Below are positions 1 through 9,256 of a DNA stretch of 64,000 nucleotides, in pieces (the first letter of the stretch is position 1; every line of letters begins with the position of its first letter). The position numbers and the translations under genes are program-made. The DNA comes from Terana coerulea (taxonomy: Eukaryota > Basidiomycota > Agaricomycetes > Polyporales > Phanerochaetaceae), in contig JAKOGH010000647.1 of NCBI GenBank assembly GCA_024811115.1, forward strand, positions 29,620 to 93,619. The letters run 5' to 3'. Below the pieces are notes generated by a model. It worked only from the letters and a program-made list of their open reading frames with translations. It was not told where the DNA came from and searched no databases.

Positions 1-417
1 AATTTGTCGACAGAGATGATCTCCCACAAGGTCGAGAGGCAATCTCGTTCGGGTGAAGCGGGCCGAGTTTGGATCCGGTGTGAACCTGGTCTTCGACAGT
101 TGACACATCCTTCGACGTACTTCCTAATGTCTCCGCGAATTCGTGGCCACCAGTAGTTGCGCGTGATTAGCTCGTGGGTCTTGTGTTGGCCCTGGGATGT
201 CCGATGAGGTACGAGTCGTGGTGATGTTTGATGATCTGTTCGCGAAGTTTCCAGATGTACGGGGACGTAGATCACGATCTTTCCAGGTAACCAATCCTTC
301 TTCGTCTTCCTTCCAGTCCGTTTCCTTCTTTGCTAGCGCTATCGTAACTACTTTGTCCTTATTGGCTTTGTGCTTTTTAATATCTACGAGCCATTCCGTG
401 GCTGGTCCGTCAAGCAT
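1..417 (-). pseudogene. Ty3/gypsy integrase N-terminal fragment
   Basis: Translation of this strand, with a frame change near 200, gives the linker after RNase H and then the integrase zinc-binding region. The reading includes HHHDSYLIGHPGQHKT, ITRNYWWPRI and YVEGCVNCRRPGSH, i.e. the His-His / Cys-x2-Cys zinc finger of retroviral-type integrases. It continues into LSTLWEIISVDK, which corresponds to the start of the catalytic core, where the window stops. Frame breaks make this a fragment of a dead element. The domain is well supported; the catalytic D,D,E residues are not in view. Confidence 0.75.
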
Positions 418-1800
418 GTGCTGATCATGTTACGTAGAGATAGTTTGCGAAAGTGTTCTGGTTTTAATACTACAATGTCTGCATTATCGTCCTTTCCATT
501 CTCATATCCAGCCTGTCGAGAGTCCATCTGCCTTTCCGTTGGTCCGACCAGGGTTTGTGCTGAAGCAGGAAATGATACTCGGCAAGTTCGGCACACCAAC
601 GTGCTTGCCGTCGGTTCAGCTTCTGCGGCTTCCGGGAAGTATTCCAAGTTCTTGTGATCTGTCCAGATCTCGAAGTCCTGCCGGGCGCCCATTAGGTACT
701 GGCGCCATTCGTCAAGTGCCAACATGATAGACATGAGTTCCTTATCGTAGATCTCATAGTTGCGTTCGGTGGCTGTGAGCGCTTTAGAGAGGAATGCGAC
801 AGGCTTCCATTTGCCATCCTGGTGTTGCTCGAGGGTTGCACCGTAGGCGAAGTCCGAAGCGTCACATTCAATTCGGAACTTGTCCTCGTCCGTTGGCATT
901 GCTAGAACTGGAGGCCGAACAGATGCGGTTCTTGAGTTCTTCGAAGGCTTCGGCTTGCTCGGGGTTCCATACGAATGTGGCATTGCCGGTGAGGGGTGAG
1001 TGGCTTCGCAATCTTGCCGAAGTCTTTGATGAACCGTCGGTAGAAGTTGGTGAAGCCAGAAAGCGCCTGAATGTCCCGTTTGCATGTGGGCTTCGGCCAT
1101 TTCCTGGCGCCTTCTACTTTGACTGGATCCATCTGGACTTGTCCTTCGGAGATGATCATGCCGAGGTACTTCGATCTCAAGCCGTTCAAATTCGCACTTC
1201 TGCCTTGAGGTACAACCGGTGTTTCTCATTACGTCCAAGACTACGTTGCACAATGCGGCGATGTTCTTCCAGATCCTTGGTATAGATCATGATGTCGTCA
1301 ATGTAGACCATCACGTGTCCTTCCTGGATCAGATCTCGGAAGATGTCGTTCATCATTGTCTGGAGCGTGGCTGGCGAATTGGTGAGACCGAAGAACATGA
1401 CTAGGGGTTCGAAGAGTCCGGCGGTTTGTGATGAACGCCGCTTTCTCTTCATCGCCTTCCTTGATCCGAATGTTGTTGTAGCCCCATCTGACGTCTAACC
1501 GTGAAGTACTTGGACCCTTTCAGCTTGTCTACCAGTTCCTGGATCGAAGGGAAGTGGGTAACGATTCTTGATGGTTAAATCGTTAAGCCTGCGGTAGTCC
1601 TGTACAGGTCGAAGCGAGCCATCCTTCTTTTGACAAGAAGAACGGAGCTGCCCAGGGTGACTTAGAAGGGCCGGATACGTCCGGATCGAAGGTTCTCTTC
1701 TAAGAAGTCATCTAGCGCTTTCTGTTCATCTAGCGTGTGAGGGTACGATTTTCCTCCCACTGGCGTAGCGCCTGGCGTTAGCTCAATCGCGTGGTCCCAC
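384..1800 (-). pseudogene. Ty3/gypsy reverse transcriptase and RNase H remnants
   Basis: The RT active site reads VYIDDIMIY (YIDD at 1294-1305), preceded by FGLTNSPATLQTMMND, the usual gypsy RT block. RNase H follows about 400 bp further along the minus strand with FRIECDASDFAYGATL, AFLSKALTATERNYEIYDKE and IWTDHKNLEYF, the standard chromodomain-type gypsy pattern. The RT N-terminal half (1450-1800) is recognisable only in pieces across frames, such as the block with [20 protein letters not shown]. The catalytic Asp pair is intact, yet stops and frameshifts between blocks preclude a full polyprotein. Confidence 0.8.
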
Positions 1801-2069
1801 GGGCGTCGTTCGGTAGCGAATCGAAGTTTTCTTTAGCAAAGACGTCCTTGCTCGTGATAGTGCTCAGGGACGAGTTCTTGAACGGTTTCTTTGCTTTCTT
1901 TGCATTTTCTTCGATTGCCAGATCCATAGCCACGTTGGTTTTAGCACGGATGTGAGCGCCGCCTGTTCGCGACGTAGCGCTGCCAGTCGAAAACGAAGAT
2001 TTGTTCCCCTCCTCAAGATGAGCCTCCGGATCATTCGGGATTTCGTATTCGTCATCCTCAATGCCAATT

Positions 2070-2425
2070 AGGCGTTGTCACGTAATCACAAGTGGCTGGA
2101 CATCTATTGAACTGGAGTGTGCGATCTTCCGAGTTGATTGATGGGTTGTGCAATTCAACCACTCATAACCGAGGGAAAATTGACGTATTCCCAAGGTTGG
2201 TGACGAATGACATTCGTTCCACGTGATCCTGAATCTTGACTCTGAGGTCGACACATTCTGTGGTCGGACGCCAACATTATGACTGCCGTCGGCGTTGTAC
2301 ATTGGAATTGGAACAGGCAATTTGGTTGTTGCAATGCCATATTCCTCTGAAATGTCTGATCAATGGAAGATCCCGTGCATCCGGAATCTAGCAGAGCTTT
2401 TACCGAATAGGATTCAGAGGTGTCC
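2070..2425 (-). pseudogene. Ty3/gypsy aspartic protease remnant
   Basis: The minus-strand reading near 2410-2330 gives KALLDSGCTGSSIDQTF, with the Asp-Ser-Gly active-site triad of retropepsin-like proteases followed by the usual short hydrophilic stretch. It lies between the zinc knuckle and RT, as expected in Ty3/gypsy. Frame changes occur on both sides. A search of this segment against retropepsin profiles would settle its limits. Confidence 0.6.
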
Positions 2426-3029
2426 AGTAGTGACGATCATTGGGACATCAATCTGATTGCCTTTTCGGCCTCGGATGTATCTCGGCGACTCTTTAATTCT
2501 GAAAGGTATATAGTTGCTTCGTCTACGTGACATAGAAGCAATATTTTGGCGCTTGCTAGCGTGGCATCTACCTGACGCTTTGCATGCACCCATCCTTCCA
2601 GAATCTTAACAGCCGCTTCGGCATCGATATGTGGTCCACTGATGGATCCACGCCGGAGTCCACGGAACTTCTCTTACCCATTTGGGTTTTGGCACAGGTT
2701 CTTTCTCTACTATCGGTGCAGACGTGTTTTCTGGTAGTGAACGGGGAATTAAGCACGGTGTTGAACCGCCACGCTGCTCAGCAGACGCCCCTTCAGAATA
2801 ACATTGCAATGATTCGTCTAACACTATGGTACAACAGTAGTTGAGAAATGGTTCTAGGCTCTTCGTCTGTGCTTTCGCTTGAGCCGCCTGAAAACCCTTG
2901 AAGTTTCATAAACGAGGATTCCACCACGCGGATGCGTTCCTCCATTCCATCAGGGAACGAATCAGCTTGAGCCAACGACGGCTTGGGCTTATCGTCCTTC
3001 TCATCAGGAAGGTCTGTGGAGACGCCGCG

Positions 3030-4010
3030 CACCTGCGAGGTTGCTTCGGTAGGGGCAGTCGCGCGACAAATGTCCTTTCTGATGGCAATTGAAACAAAGC
3101 CCTTCCTTTCGGGCCCTGTCCAGGTTCATTGGTTGGGCCTCCGTAGGTTATGCCGGTTCCATCTCGACGATCTTGTCGAGGCGCTTGGTCTGTGAAGAGC
3201 GCTGCCGGCGCCTGACTGAGGGTTTGCGGCTTGGGAGCCGGCTTGTGGGACTGACTGCCCCGAGGTTCTTCTGGCGCTGGTAATGCCTCCTCTGATTCTC
3301 GTCCACGTTCTCGGCGATGCGCATGTAGGCCGAGTACGCTTTGGGACGTCCCGACTCAGACTGCATCGAGGACTCGCTTCTGAAGAGCTTCATCGAGGGT
3401 AGTCAATGAGAATCACTGACTGCGCGTCGAGCTGCTCCTGAAGTGCGCCCATACCCTCGCGGGAGGCGTACATCTCAAGCGCGTTCGAACTCGAACGCTC
3501 ATGGTTCCCTGCTTCAGCTCCTTCGAAGCTTCGCAAGGCGTCTGAGTGCCTGTCATGCGAGAATTGCTTGACCAGGCGTTCTTGGAAAACACCCCAATCC
3601 GCTCGTGCAAAATCAATGCTTTCGAGGATAGGCCTCGGCCCACTCTCCGACTGATCCGCCCTGCATGTAAGACAGGACAAATGTGATTTTTGCTCGATCT
3701 GATCGGAGCTTTTTATGGTGGTTCGCAAAGATGTTCAGCCTGATTTGCTTCCACCAGGCTTCCCAATCTTTCCGGCTTCCGTCGAAGGTGTCCGGCTTGT
3801 TTGCCAGACCATCGCGATCGCGTTCGTTATCGTCATCATCGTCGTCGCGATCTCGATGTCCTCGACCTCCGCCTCGGGGCCGCCGCCTCCGCCCTCCGGC
3901 CGTTACCTCCAAAGGAGGGTCCTCCGGCCGGCGGACTCTCCGGTCGCTTGCCACCACTCATCTCCTGTCGAGCTCCTGGGCCTCTAATTCCACAACGTTG
4001 GCAGGTTGAT
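3030..4010 (-). pseudogene. Ty3/gypsy Gag remnant with CCHC zinc knuckle
   Basis: The first part (about 3960-3600) is a charged Arg/Gly/Asp-rich stretch followed by a capsid-like block with KPDTFDGSRKDWEAWWKQI and KITFVLSYMQGGSVGEWAE, typical of retrotransposon gag. At about 3100-3055 the strand encodes CFNCHQKGHLSRDCP, a canonical Cys-x2-Cys-x4-His-x4-Cys zinc knuckle that binds nucleic acid. The pieces are in different frames. Sequence 4010-4740, between gag and the candidate LTR, shows no domain I can name. Confidence 0.75.
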
Positions 4011-4740
4011 TTCACTAGCGTGTGAACAAAGTTGCTCGGCGCATTCCTTGGTTATAGTGGTACCTCCCAGGAAGTGGAAATAGATGAGCTTAGTTCAGAG
4101 CATCAGACTATTGTGGTTTGAGTCGACGCATGAACAGGGATCGTCGTAACTCGTTTCCAGAGCCTGATGCGGTTAGAGTAGCGGTGGCCATGGCGTCGGC
4201 TATGACCGAAAATTCGACGCGCTCGGTGTGGTCGGGTGTAGGGCGTCTCCGTCGTCGTGGTCCTCGTTTTCTTTACTGGGCGACGACTTCTCACCTTCGG
4301 ATTCAGGGATAATAGGGGATGGAGCGCGTGGGGAATGGAAGTCAACCGGTAACGGCTGAGGGATGACTGCGGAGTAGGTGGGTTGACGCTAGTGTCGTTG
4401 GCTTGCACGTAGTATGAGGAGTATTTGTGCTTAGTTTCTAAGCTTACTGCGCAAGTTCCACACTTGACACTTGGATTAGTGTCTGCGTGCACACACTTCG
4501 GGTCAGCGGCACGAATACCACTTGTTGTCGTGCTTCCGATAGATCGGTCTCCGCGAGTCGTGGAAAAATGATGAGGTCGTCCTATACAAGGGCACGAGTC
4601 GCCTCCAGCCATACACGAGTGAAGCCTATTCTAGGCAACCTGCAATACTCTTCAACCGAAATGAAGAGCACGAGGGTAGACATTGTCTTAGAGGGATTTT
4701 TACAGCACGTACTACTACTGATATGACTACGAGTTACCAG

Positions 4741-5546
4741 TGTTCTGCTGTTTGATCCCGCTGCGGTCTACCGACTTCTCGGTTGCAGCTTGACTCTAAG
4801 GGGCACGAGCCCAAAGAGCGCCTGTCTTGCCTTCCGATTACCGCCTTTACTAGCTTCCCACACCCAAGGGTGCGCCAAAGGTTCCCAGCCGATCAAAGAG
4901 CACCGGGTTAGGGTGTCTAAGGTACAGCTCTCCGAGATGAAGCTCGGAACCGTTGAGTTGGATCAGCGGGGTACTGATTGGGTAACTAGTCAGCGTGTGC
5001 ACGGGGTAACGACACAGGGGGATGGTTAATACCGAGGTTCACAGGCCGTTTCCCTTGGCGGGTGATTACGGTCCGGTGTACTAGGGTCTAAACTCAATCT
5101 ACACGATCCTCCTATACAGGACGGACCGGGCAACGGGTAGGTGTTCTGGGTAGAGCGGGTGGAGCAACGAGAGATCGTCGCAGGGGTAGGATAGTCTCGA
5201 GCTTATGTCAACAACAACTAGTACAACTGTACCAGGTGCGACGCTCTCAACTGGGGACGGAAATAGTGGTGCAGTCTCCGAGTAACTAGCTGGGGAACAG
5301 ACCAGCTCGAGACTGGCTTTCTCTGTTGCAGACGGTAGCTACTTATACAGGTGTAGTCCTAAACTGTACAGTACCACCCGGTATCCTCGTGTATGTACTA
5401 GAGCGGTCCAGAACAATAGAGAAACATACGGAAACCACGGTATCGATGAGAGAACAATAGATAGGGGTAGAAGACAATGGAAATGAAAAGAATACCCTAG
5501 AGACGCCCAGAAGTTCATGACATAGAGATAATGTCCAACAACAACA
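4741..5546 (-). repeat. Candidate 5' LTR of the gypsy element
   Basis: The block starts TGTTCTGC and ends at a CAACAACAACA run, giving the TGTT...AACA termini common to LTRs; the right edge could be 5540, 5543 or 5546. Just outside its left edge, reading the minus strand, is TGGTAACTCGTAGTC (4739-4725), which starts with TGG as a tRNA-primed binding site should. A TATA-like CTGTATAAGTAG lies inside near 5345 in the right orientation. The second LTR is outside the window, so identity between the two ends cannot be checked. Confidence 0.35.
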
Positions 5547-6230
5547 ATTGGCTTCGACTCTCGACAAAAAGCATACCAATGCCCATGTCAATTTCGTGCA
5601 ATGTGATCAATGCTACATATTGGAAAACTTCAACTTCGGTTTTGGTTCGGTGCTGACCTCCACAGGTCTATGCAGAGAATGGTACGGGTAAGGGGACTTC
5701 TCAGGTCGCGTCGCCAGCATACTACAAGTCGGCAAGGCGGCTTTGTATAGGTACTATTGATCCTTCCTACGTATACTTACGCATTGGTTCTGTACGGGCC
5801 GAGCCAAGAAAAGCGCGAGAGAACTGCGGTAAGACACTAGCAGCCGGGCGGTCCAGCTCAGAGAGCACCGTGGGTTCAACATGAATCGTGATGAAACGTG
5901 ACTCGCTGCCGATCTGCAAAAGCGTCGGAGTATGATGAGCCATTAATTCTGTATAATTTTGATAATGAAACAAGCAAGCGCCACAAGAAGCTGTAGCGTA
6001 CTGTATGTGGTAGACCCACTGGAGGCGTGAGCAGAGCAGGGTAGAGTGACTTGGCGCTGCTACAAAAGCGCTCTGTCTACCTTTTCTATTTGACGTCGAC
6101 CTTGTCCCTGAACGCCTTCAATCCCCGGTCGTAGCTTAGCCTCTTTCTGTTTTCCGATGCGACCTCGACTCTACTGACGGTTTATGACAAGTCACTCAGC
6201 ATTCGAGGTTCTGTCATAGGCCGACGCACG
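5547..6230. other. Spacer without recognisable genes
   Basis: No ORF here carries a recognisable domain and no convincing exon chain can be built on either strand. It lies between the gypsy element and a repeat-rich stretch and probably represents decayed intergenic sequence. Confidence 0.5.
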
Positions 6231-6239
6231 CTCTCCCGG

Positions 6240-6480
6240 AAAACCGGCAATTGGTGCAGCAGTGTCGCAAAAACCGCCACAGCCATATGCGGCCGCATCA
6301 GGCCGCAGCAGATCTGGCGAGGCAAGGAGGCGCCCGGGGGCCTGATATGGGTCGAAAGTACGCTAAACTGCGCTATCAGCTCCGCTCAGGCCTGCTCAGC
6401 CTGACGGGCCCTGCTAGGGCCTAATCAGCCTGCGGGAGCCTCAGCAGGCCCTATCCGGCTTGGCCAGGCATGCGTATAGA
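6240..6480. repeat. GC-rich block dense in CAGGCC/GGCCTGA words (left copy)
   Basis: The block is crowded with CAGGCCTG, GGGCCTGATA and GCCTCAGCAGGCC words that are scarce in neighbouring DNA. It contains GTCGCAAAAA at 6265-6274, and the reverse complement of that word occurs at 7348-7357 in a similar block, so the two blocks face each other about 1.1 kb apart. They may be ends of one decayed element, or just two copies of a dispersed repeat. Confidence 0.45.
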
Positions 6481-6585
6481 CACACGAAAAATGTTATTCA
6501 CCGCCGTTCAACTACTTACCTAGTTTGTTACCTTGTCACAACACCCTAGACACAGACTGCATTAATGAGACGGTCAATTTACCGA

Positions 6586-6668
6586 GGGCACCAGCGGGAC
6601 TTGAACCAACGGTGTAAATATTACCTACAAGTGTCATTAGACCAACTTACCACTGAGCCACGCGAGCT
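6586..6668 (-). pseudogene. tRNA-Thr(UGU)-like relic with intact A and B boxes
   Basis: The minus strand reads like a tRNA. It has an A box TGGCTCAGTGG (6660-6650), a B box GGTTCAAGTCC (6607-6597) fitting GGTTCRANTCC, and a CTTGTAG stretch that would place a UGU (Thr) anticodon in the loop. The acceptor stem pairs poorly (about 4 of 7), the T stem has a mismatch, the anticodon stem is weak, and no T-run terminator follows. I read it as a tRNA pseudogene or the head of a SINE rather than a working tRNA. Confidence 0.45.
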
Positions 6669-6819
6669 TTGTTTCCAACTTAATGTTATGACTTATATAG
6701 CGACTCTCATTACACAAACATATCATATTCTACTGCAACAGTTGTTGCGAGACTGTCACTAACGTGCTAATTGTCTTCTGTCTCAGTGTTCTGTCCATTT
6801 GCAGAGCTCTCATTCTCAT

Positions 6820-7130
6820 CTAGCTGCGCAAGCATTTCCTGCAAGCCTGTTCACTTGCTCCCGGGCCCCTGAGCACCACCTGCGCCCCTTTGCTGACAAC
6901 CATAACCAGTCGTAGAGTTCGGAATAGAACCTCATCCCATGTGCGAAATATATCAAGCACGGTGGGGTGCTCACCGAGGATTCCACGCATGAGATAGACA
7001 AGATATTCTTCGAAGTCCTTCTGCCAGTTAATGCGACTCTGGGCGCCCGTCTCGTGAAACTCAATATCGAGAGATAGCGCCCAGCATGCCTGAAGTATGA
7101 AAGCATATTGAGCCAGAGAAATCTATGACG
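6820..7130 (-). pseudogene. C-terminal coding fragment, possibly DUF6698-like
   Basis: An open frame without a start codon runs about 100 residues to a stop at 6822-6820. It includes QACWALSLDIEFHETGAQ, NWQKDFEEYLVYLMRGI and VLDIFRTWDEVLF. Its amphipathic, Trp/Phe-rich character resembles the C-terminal part of the DUF6698 proteins common in agaricomycetes; that match is from memory and uncertain. In the same frame a stop lies just upstream, and no donor exon could be joined to it. It sits between the two CAGGCC-rich blocks, so it may be cargo or a relic of a mobile element. A profile search would decide. Confidence 0.35.
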
Positions 7131-7224
7131 ACTGACACCAACATACCATAATGCTTACAACGACGATAGAACCGGGTGTGGTGTGTGTTAACCGACACGT
7201 TCCCGCGTAAGCTGTACATAGTGC

Positions 7225-7385
7225 CGCGACTGCTCAGGCCTGACCCAAACTGCCCACCTCTGAGAGACCCTGCTCAGACGCTCGCGTGCGCGTCATCAGG
7301 CCTCATCAGGCGCTCAGAGCCTGGGATGCCTGGTCAGGTTTTTTCGATTTTTGCGACAGGCAGGCCAGTGGCCAGACTCACTGTC
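7225..7385. repeat. GC-rich CAGGCC/GGCCTGA block (right copy, inverted)
   Basis: The same word types as at 6240-6480 recur (CTCAGGCCTGA, ATCAGGCCTCATCAGGCGCTCAG). TTTTTGCGAC at 7348-7357 is the reverse complement of the word at 6265-6274. It ends about 270 bp before the aldo/keto reductase start codon. Confidence 0.45.
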
Positions 7386-7559
7386 TCGGCGGTGAAGTCC
7401 CCTTTCCGAGTCCCAATTGAGGCGGCATGATCGCTCACGATCGTGGTGACGACCTCGTGCGTGACTCATACACTCGGCACTTCTCGACGGCCAGACAGCT
7501 TACGACGCCCCAGGTGTGGGCTGCCGACAGCATCCGCAACCTCCACACTTTCTCGCGAC

Positions 7560-7566
7560 TATAAAG
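7560..7566 (+). promoter_or_regulatory. TATA box of the aldo/keto reductase gene
   Basis: TATAAAG lies 91 bp upstream of the ATG at 7651 and is followed by a pyrimidine-rich leader with repeated ACTCA words just before the start codon, as in strongly expressed fungal genes. Confidence 0.5.
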
Positions 7567-7650
7567 CCCTCAGGTGCTCCACCGACATGCCAGAACCCCT
7601 CTCTCCCACATCGCCTTCACTTCAGCACTCACATACTCAACACTCACACT

Positions 7651-9013
7651 ATGAGCCTCTTCGCACCTCCCCCTGAGCCTCGCACCAAGCTCGGTCGCCA
7701 CCGTCAGCTCGCACCCAGCGCGGGTGTCCATGTCTCGCCTATTCAGCTCGGTGCCATGAGCGTCGGCGACAAGTGGCAGCACTTTGGAATGGGGAGCATG
7801 GACAAGGAGGGCAGCTTCAAACTGCTGGATGCCTTCTACGACGCTGGGGGAAACTTCATTGATACTGCCAACAACTAGTGAGTACCAATAGCTTGCAGTG
7901 AGCGCATCGATTCACCGTTTGGCCAGCCAAGATGAGTCTTCCGAGGAATTCATTGGCGAGTGGATGGAAAAGCGAGGAATTCGGGATCAGATTGTCCTTG
8001 CTACCAAGGTCAGATGGGCTATCCTCCCCCAAGGTGAAGGGATATTGACTGCGAATTTAGTACACTACGAACTTCAAGCGTGGCCAGACCGACCTCGCCC
8101 AGCACACTTCATTCGTTGGCAACAACACCAAATCGCTGCACAACTCTCTCAAAGCCTCGCTGAAAAAGCTGCGCACGGACTACATCGACATCCTCTATGT
8201 GCATTGGTGGGACTACACGACCAGTATCGAGGAGGTTATGAACGCGCTGCACAATCTCATCGTGCAGGGCAAGGTCCTCTATCTCGGTGTGTCCGACACC
8301 CCGGCGTGGGTCGTCTCAGAGGCGAACCGCTACGCGAAGATGGCAGGCAAGACGCCGTTCGTGATCTACCAGGGCGCGTGGAGCATCATGCAGCGCGACT
8401 TTGAGCGCGACATCCTTCCGATGGCTATCCAGCACGGCATGGCCCTCGCGCCGTGGAACGTGCTCGGCGCGGGCAAGATCCGCACGGACGAGGAGGAGGA
8501 GAAGCGCGCCCAGTCTGGCGAGGGCGGCCGCGCGTTCTTCGGCGACTGGAAGCGCACCGAGCAGGAGCGCAAGGTCTGCCTTGAGCTCGAGAAGGTGGCG
8601 AAGGACGTCGGCGCAAAGGCCATCACTTCAGGTGCGTCTCTTCGCATTCCGTATCCTTAGACATCTCTCACTCGTACCTCACGCAATTTAGTTGCAATTG
8701 CGTACCTCATGCAAAAAGCCCCATACGTATTCCCTATCATCGGCGGCCGCAAGATCGAGCACTTGCACGCGAACCTCGAGGCGCTGGAGCTTTCTCTGAG
8801 CCCCGCGCAAATCGAGGCTCTCGACAACATCGTGCCCTTCGACAAGGGCTTCCCCTTCAACTTCTTCGTAAGTATCAAACCCGCGCGTTCAGTCGTTCAT
8901 GTGTTGATTTTGTCGTCTAGGGTGATGGGTCGTCATACAACGCTCTTCACGCTTCCGCGGGATACTTTGACAAGTGGCCCAAGGCGGAGCCCATCCGCCC
9001 CGCGAAGCAGTGA
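7651..9013 (+). CDS. Aldo/keto reductase, aryl-alcohol-dehydrogenase type
   Basis: NADPH-dependent aldo/keto reductase of the fungal aryl-alcohol dehydrogenase / norsolorinate reductase branch, probably reducing aromatic aldehydes in the cytosol. Exons 7651-7877, 7927-8008, 8061-8631, 8692-8867 and 8921-9013 join in frame to 382 codons, close to the family length. Visible motifs, in order: LGAMSVGDKW; NFIDTANNYQ with the catalytic Asp and Tyr; ATKYTTNF with the catalytic Lys; the KSLKKL-type segment; YIDILYVHWWD with the catalytic His; and FPIIGGRKIEHL in the cofactor-binding C-terminal half. In wood-decay fungi such enzymes recycle aryl alcohols that supply peroxide or mediators during lignin attack; that role here is inference. 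It stands alone, with a repeat block upstream and a convergent membrane-protein gene downstream. Confidence 0.9.
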
Positions 9014-9256
9014 TACACGGATTAGAGATGATATACTCAATGGCGTAAATGATTGTATATATGCAATATAATGGTCGCAGATACGAGTACTACAAGTTGC
9101 GATGTGATACTCGAGTGAAACGTATATTTACGACGCGCTGTGGTGTTGCATTTGCTCGTTCAAAAACGAATGCTTGATATGTGTGTTGAGGTAACGTTGA
9201 AACGCAAGGGATATGAAGCCTAATCAAAATGTCCATAACCCATGAACAGGGTATGG

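Larger units (their letters stand above)
1..5546 (-). mobile_element. Decayed Ty3/gypsy LTR retrotransposon (5' LTR to integrase)
   Basis: Read on the minus strand, the domains run gag (about 4010-3390), CCHC zinc knuckle (about 3100-3055), aspartic protease (about 2400), reverse transcriptase (about 1800-1190), RNase H (about 880-620) and the integrase zinc-binding region (417 to the window edge). The order protease-RT-RNase H-integrase defines Ty3/gypsy; Ty1/copia has integrase before RT. Each domain sits in a different frame and stops and frameshifts separate them, so the copy cannot make an intact Gag-Pol. The 3' part of integrase and the 3' LTR lie outside the window. Domain assignments are direct readings of motifs; the right-hand end rests on a candidate LTR only. 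Confidence 0.85.

Noticed and set aside
3613..4009. Plus-strand ORFs over the gypsy gag
   Set aside because: Ser/Arg/Pro-rich shadows of the Arg/Asp-rich gag on the other strand.
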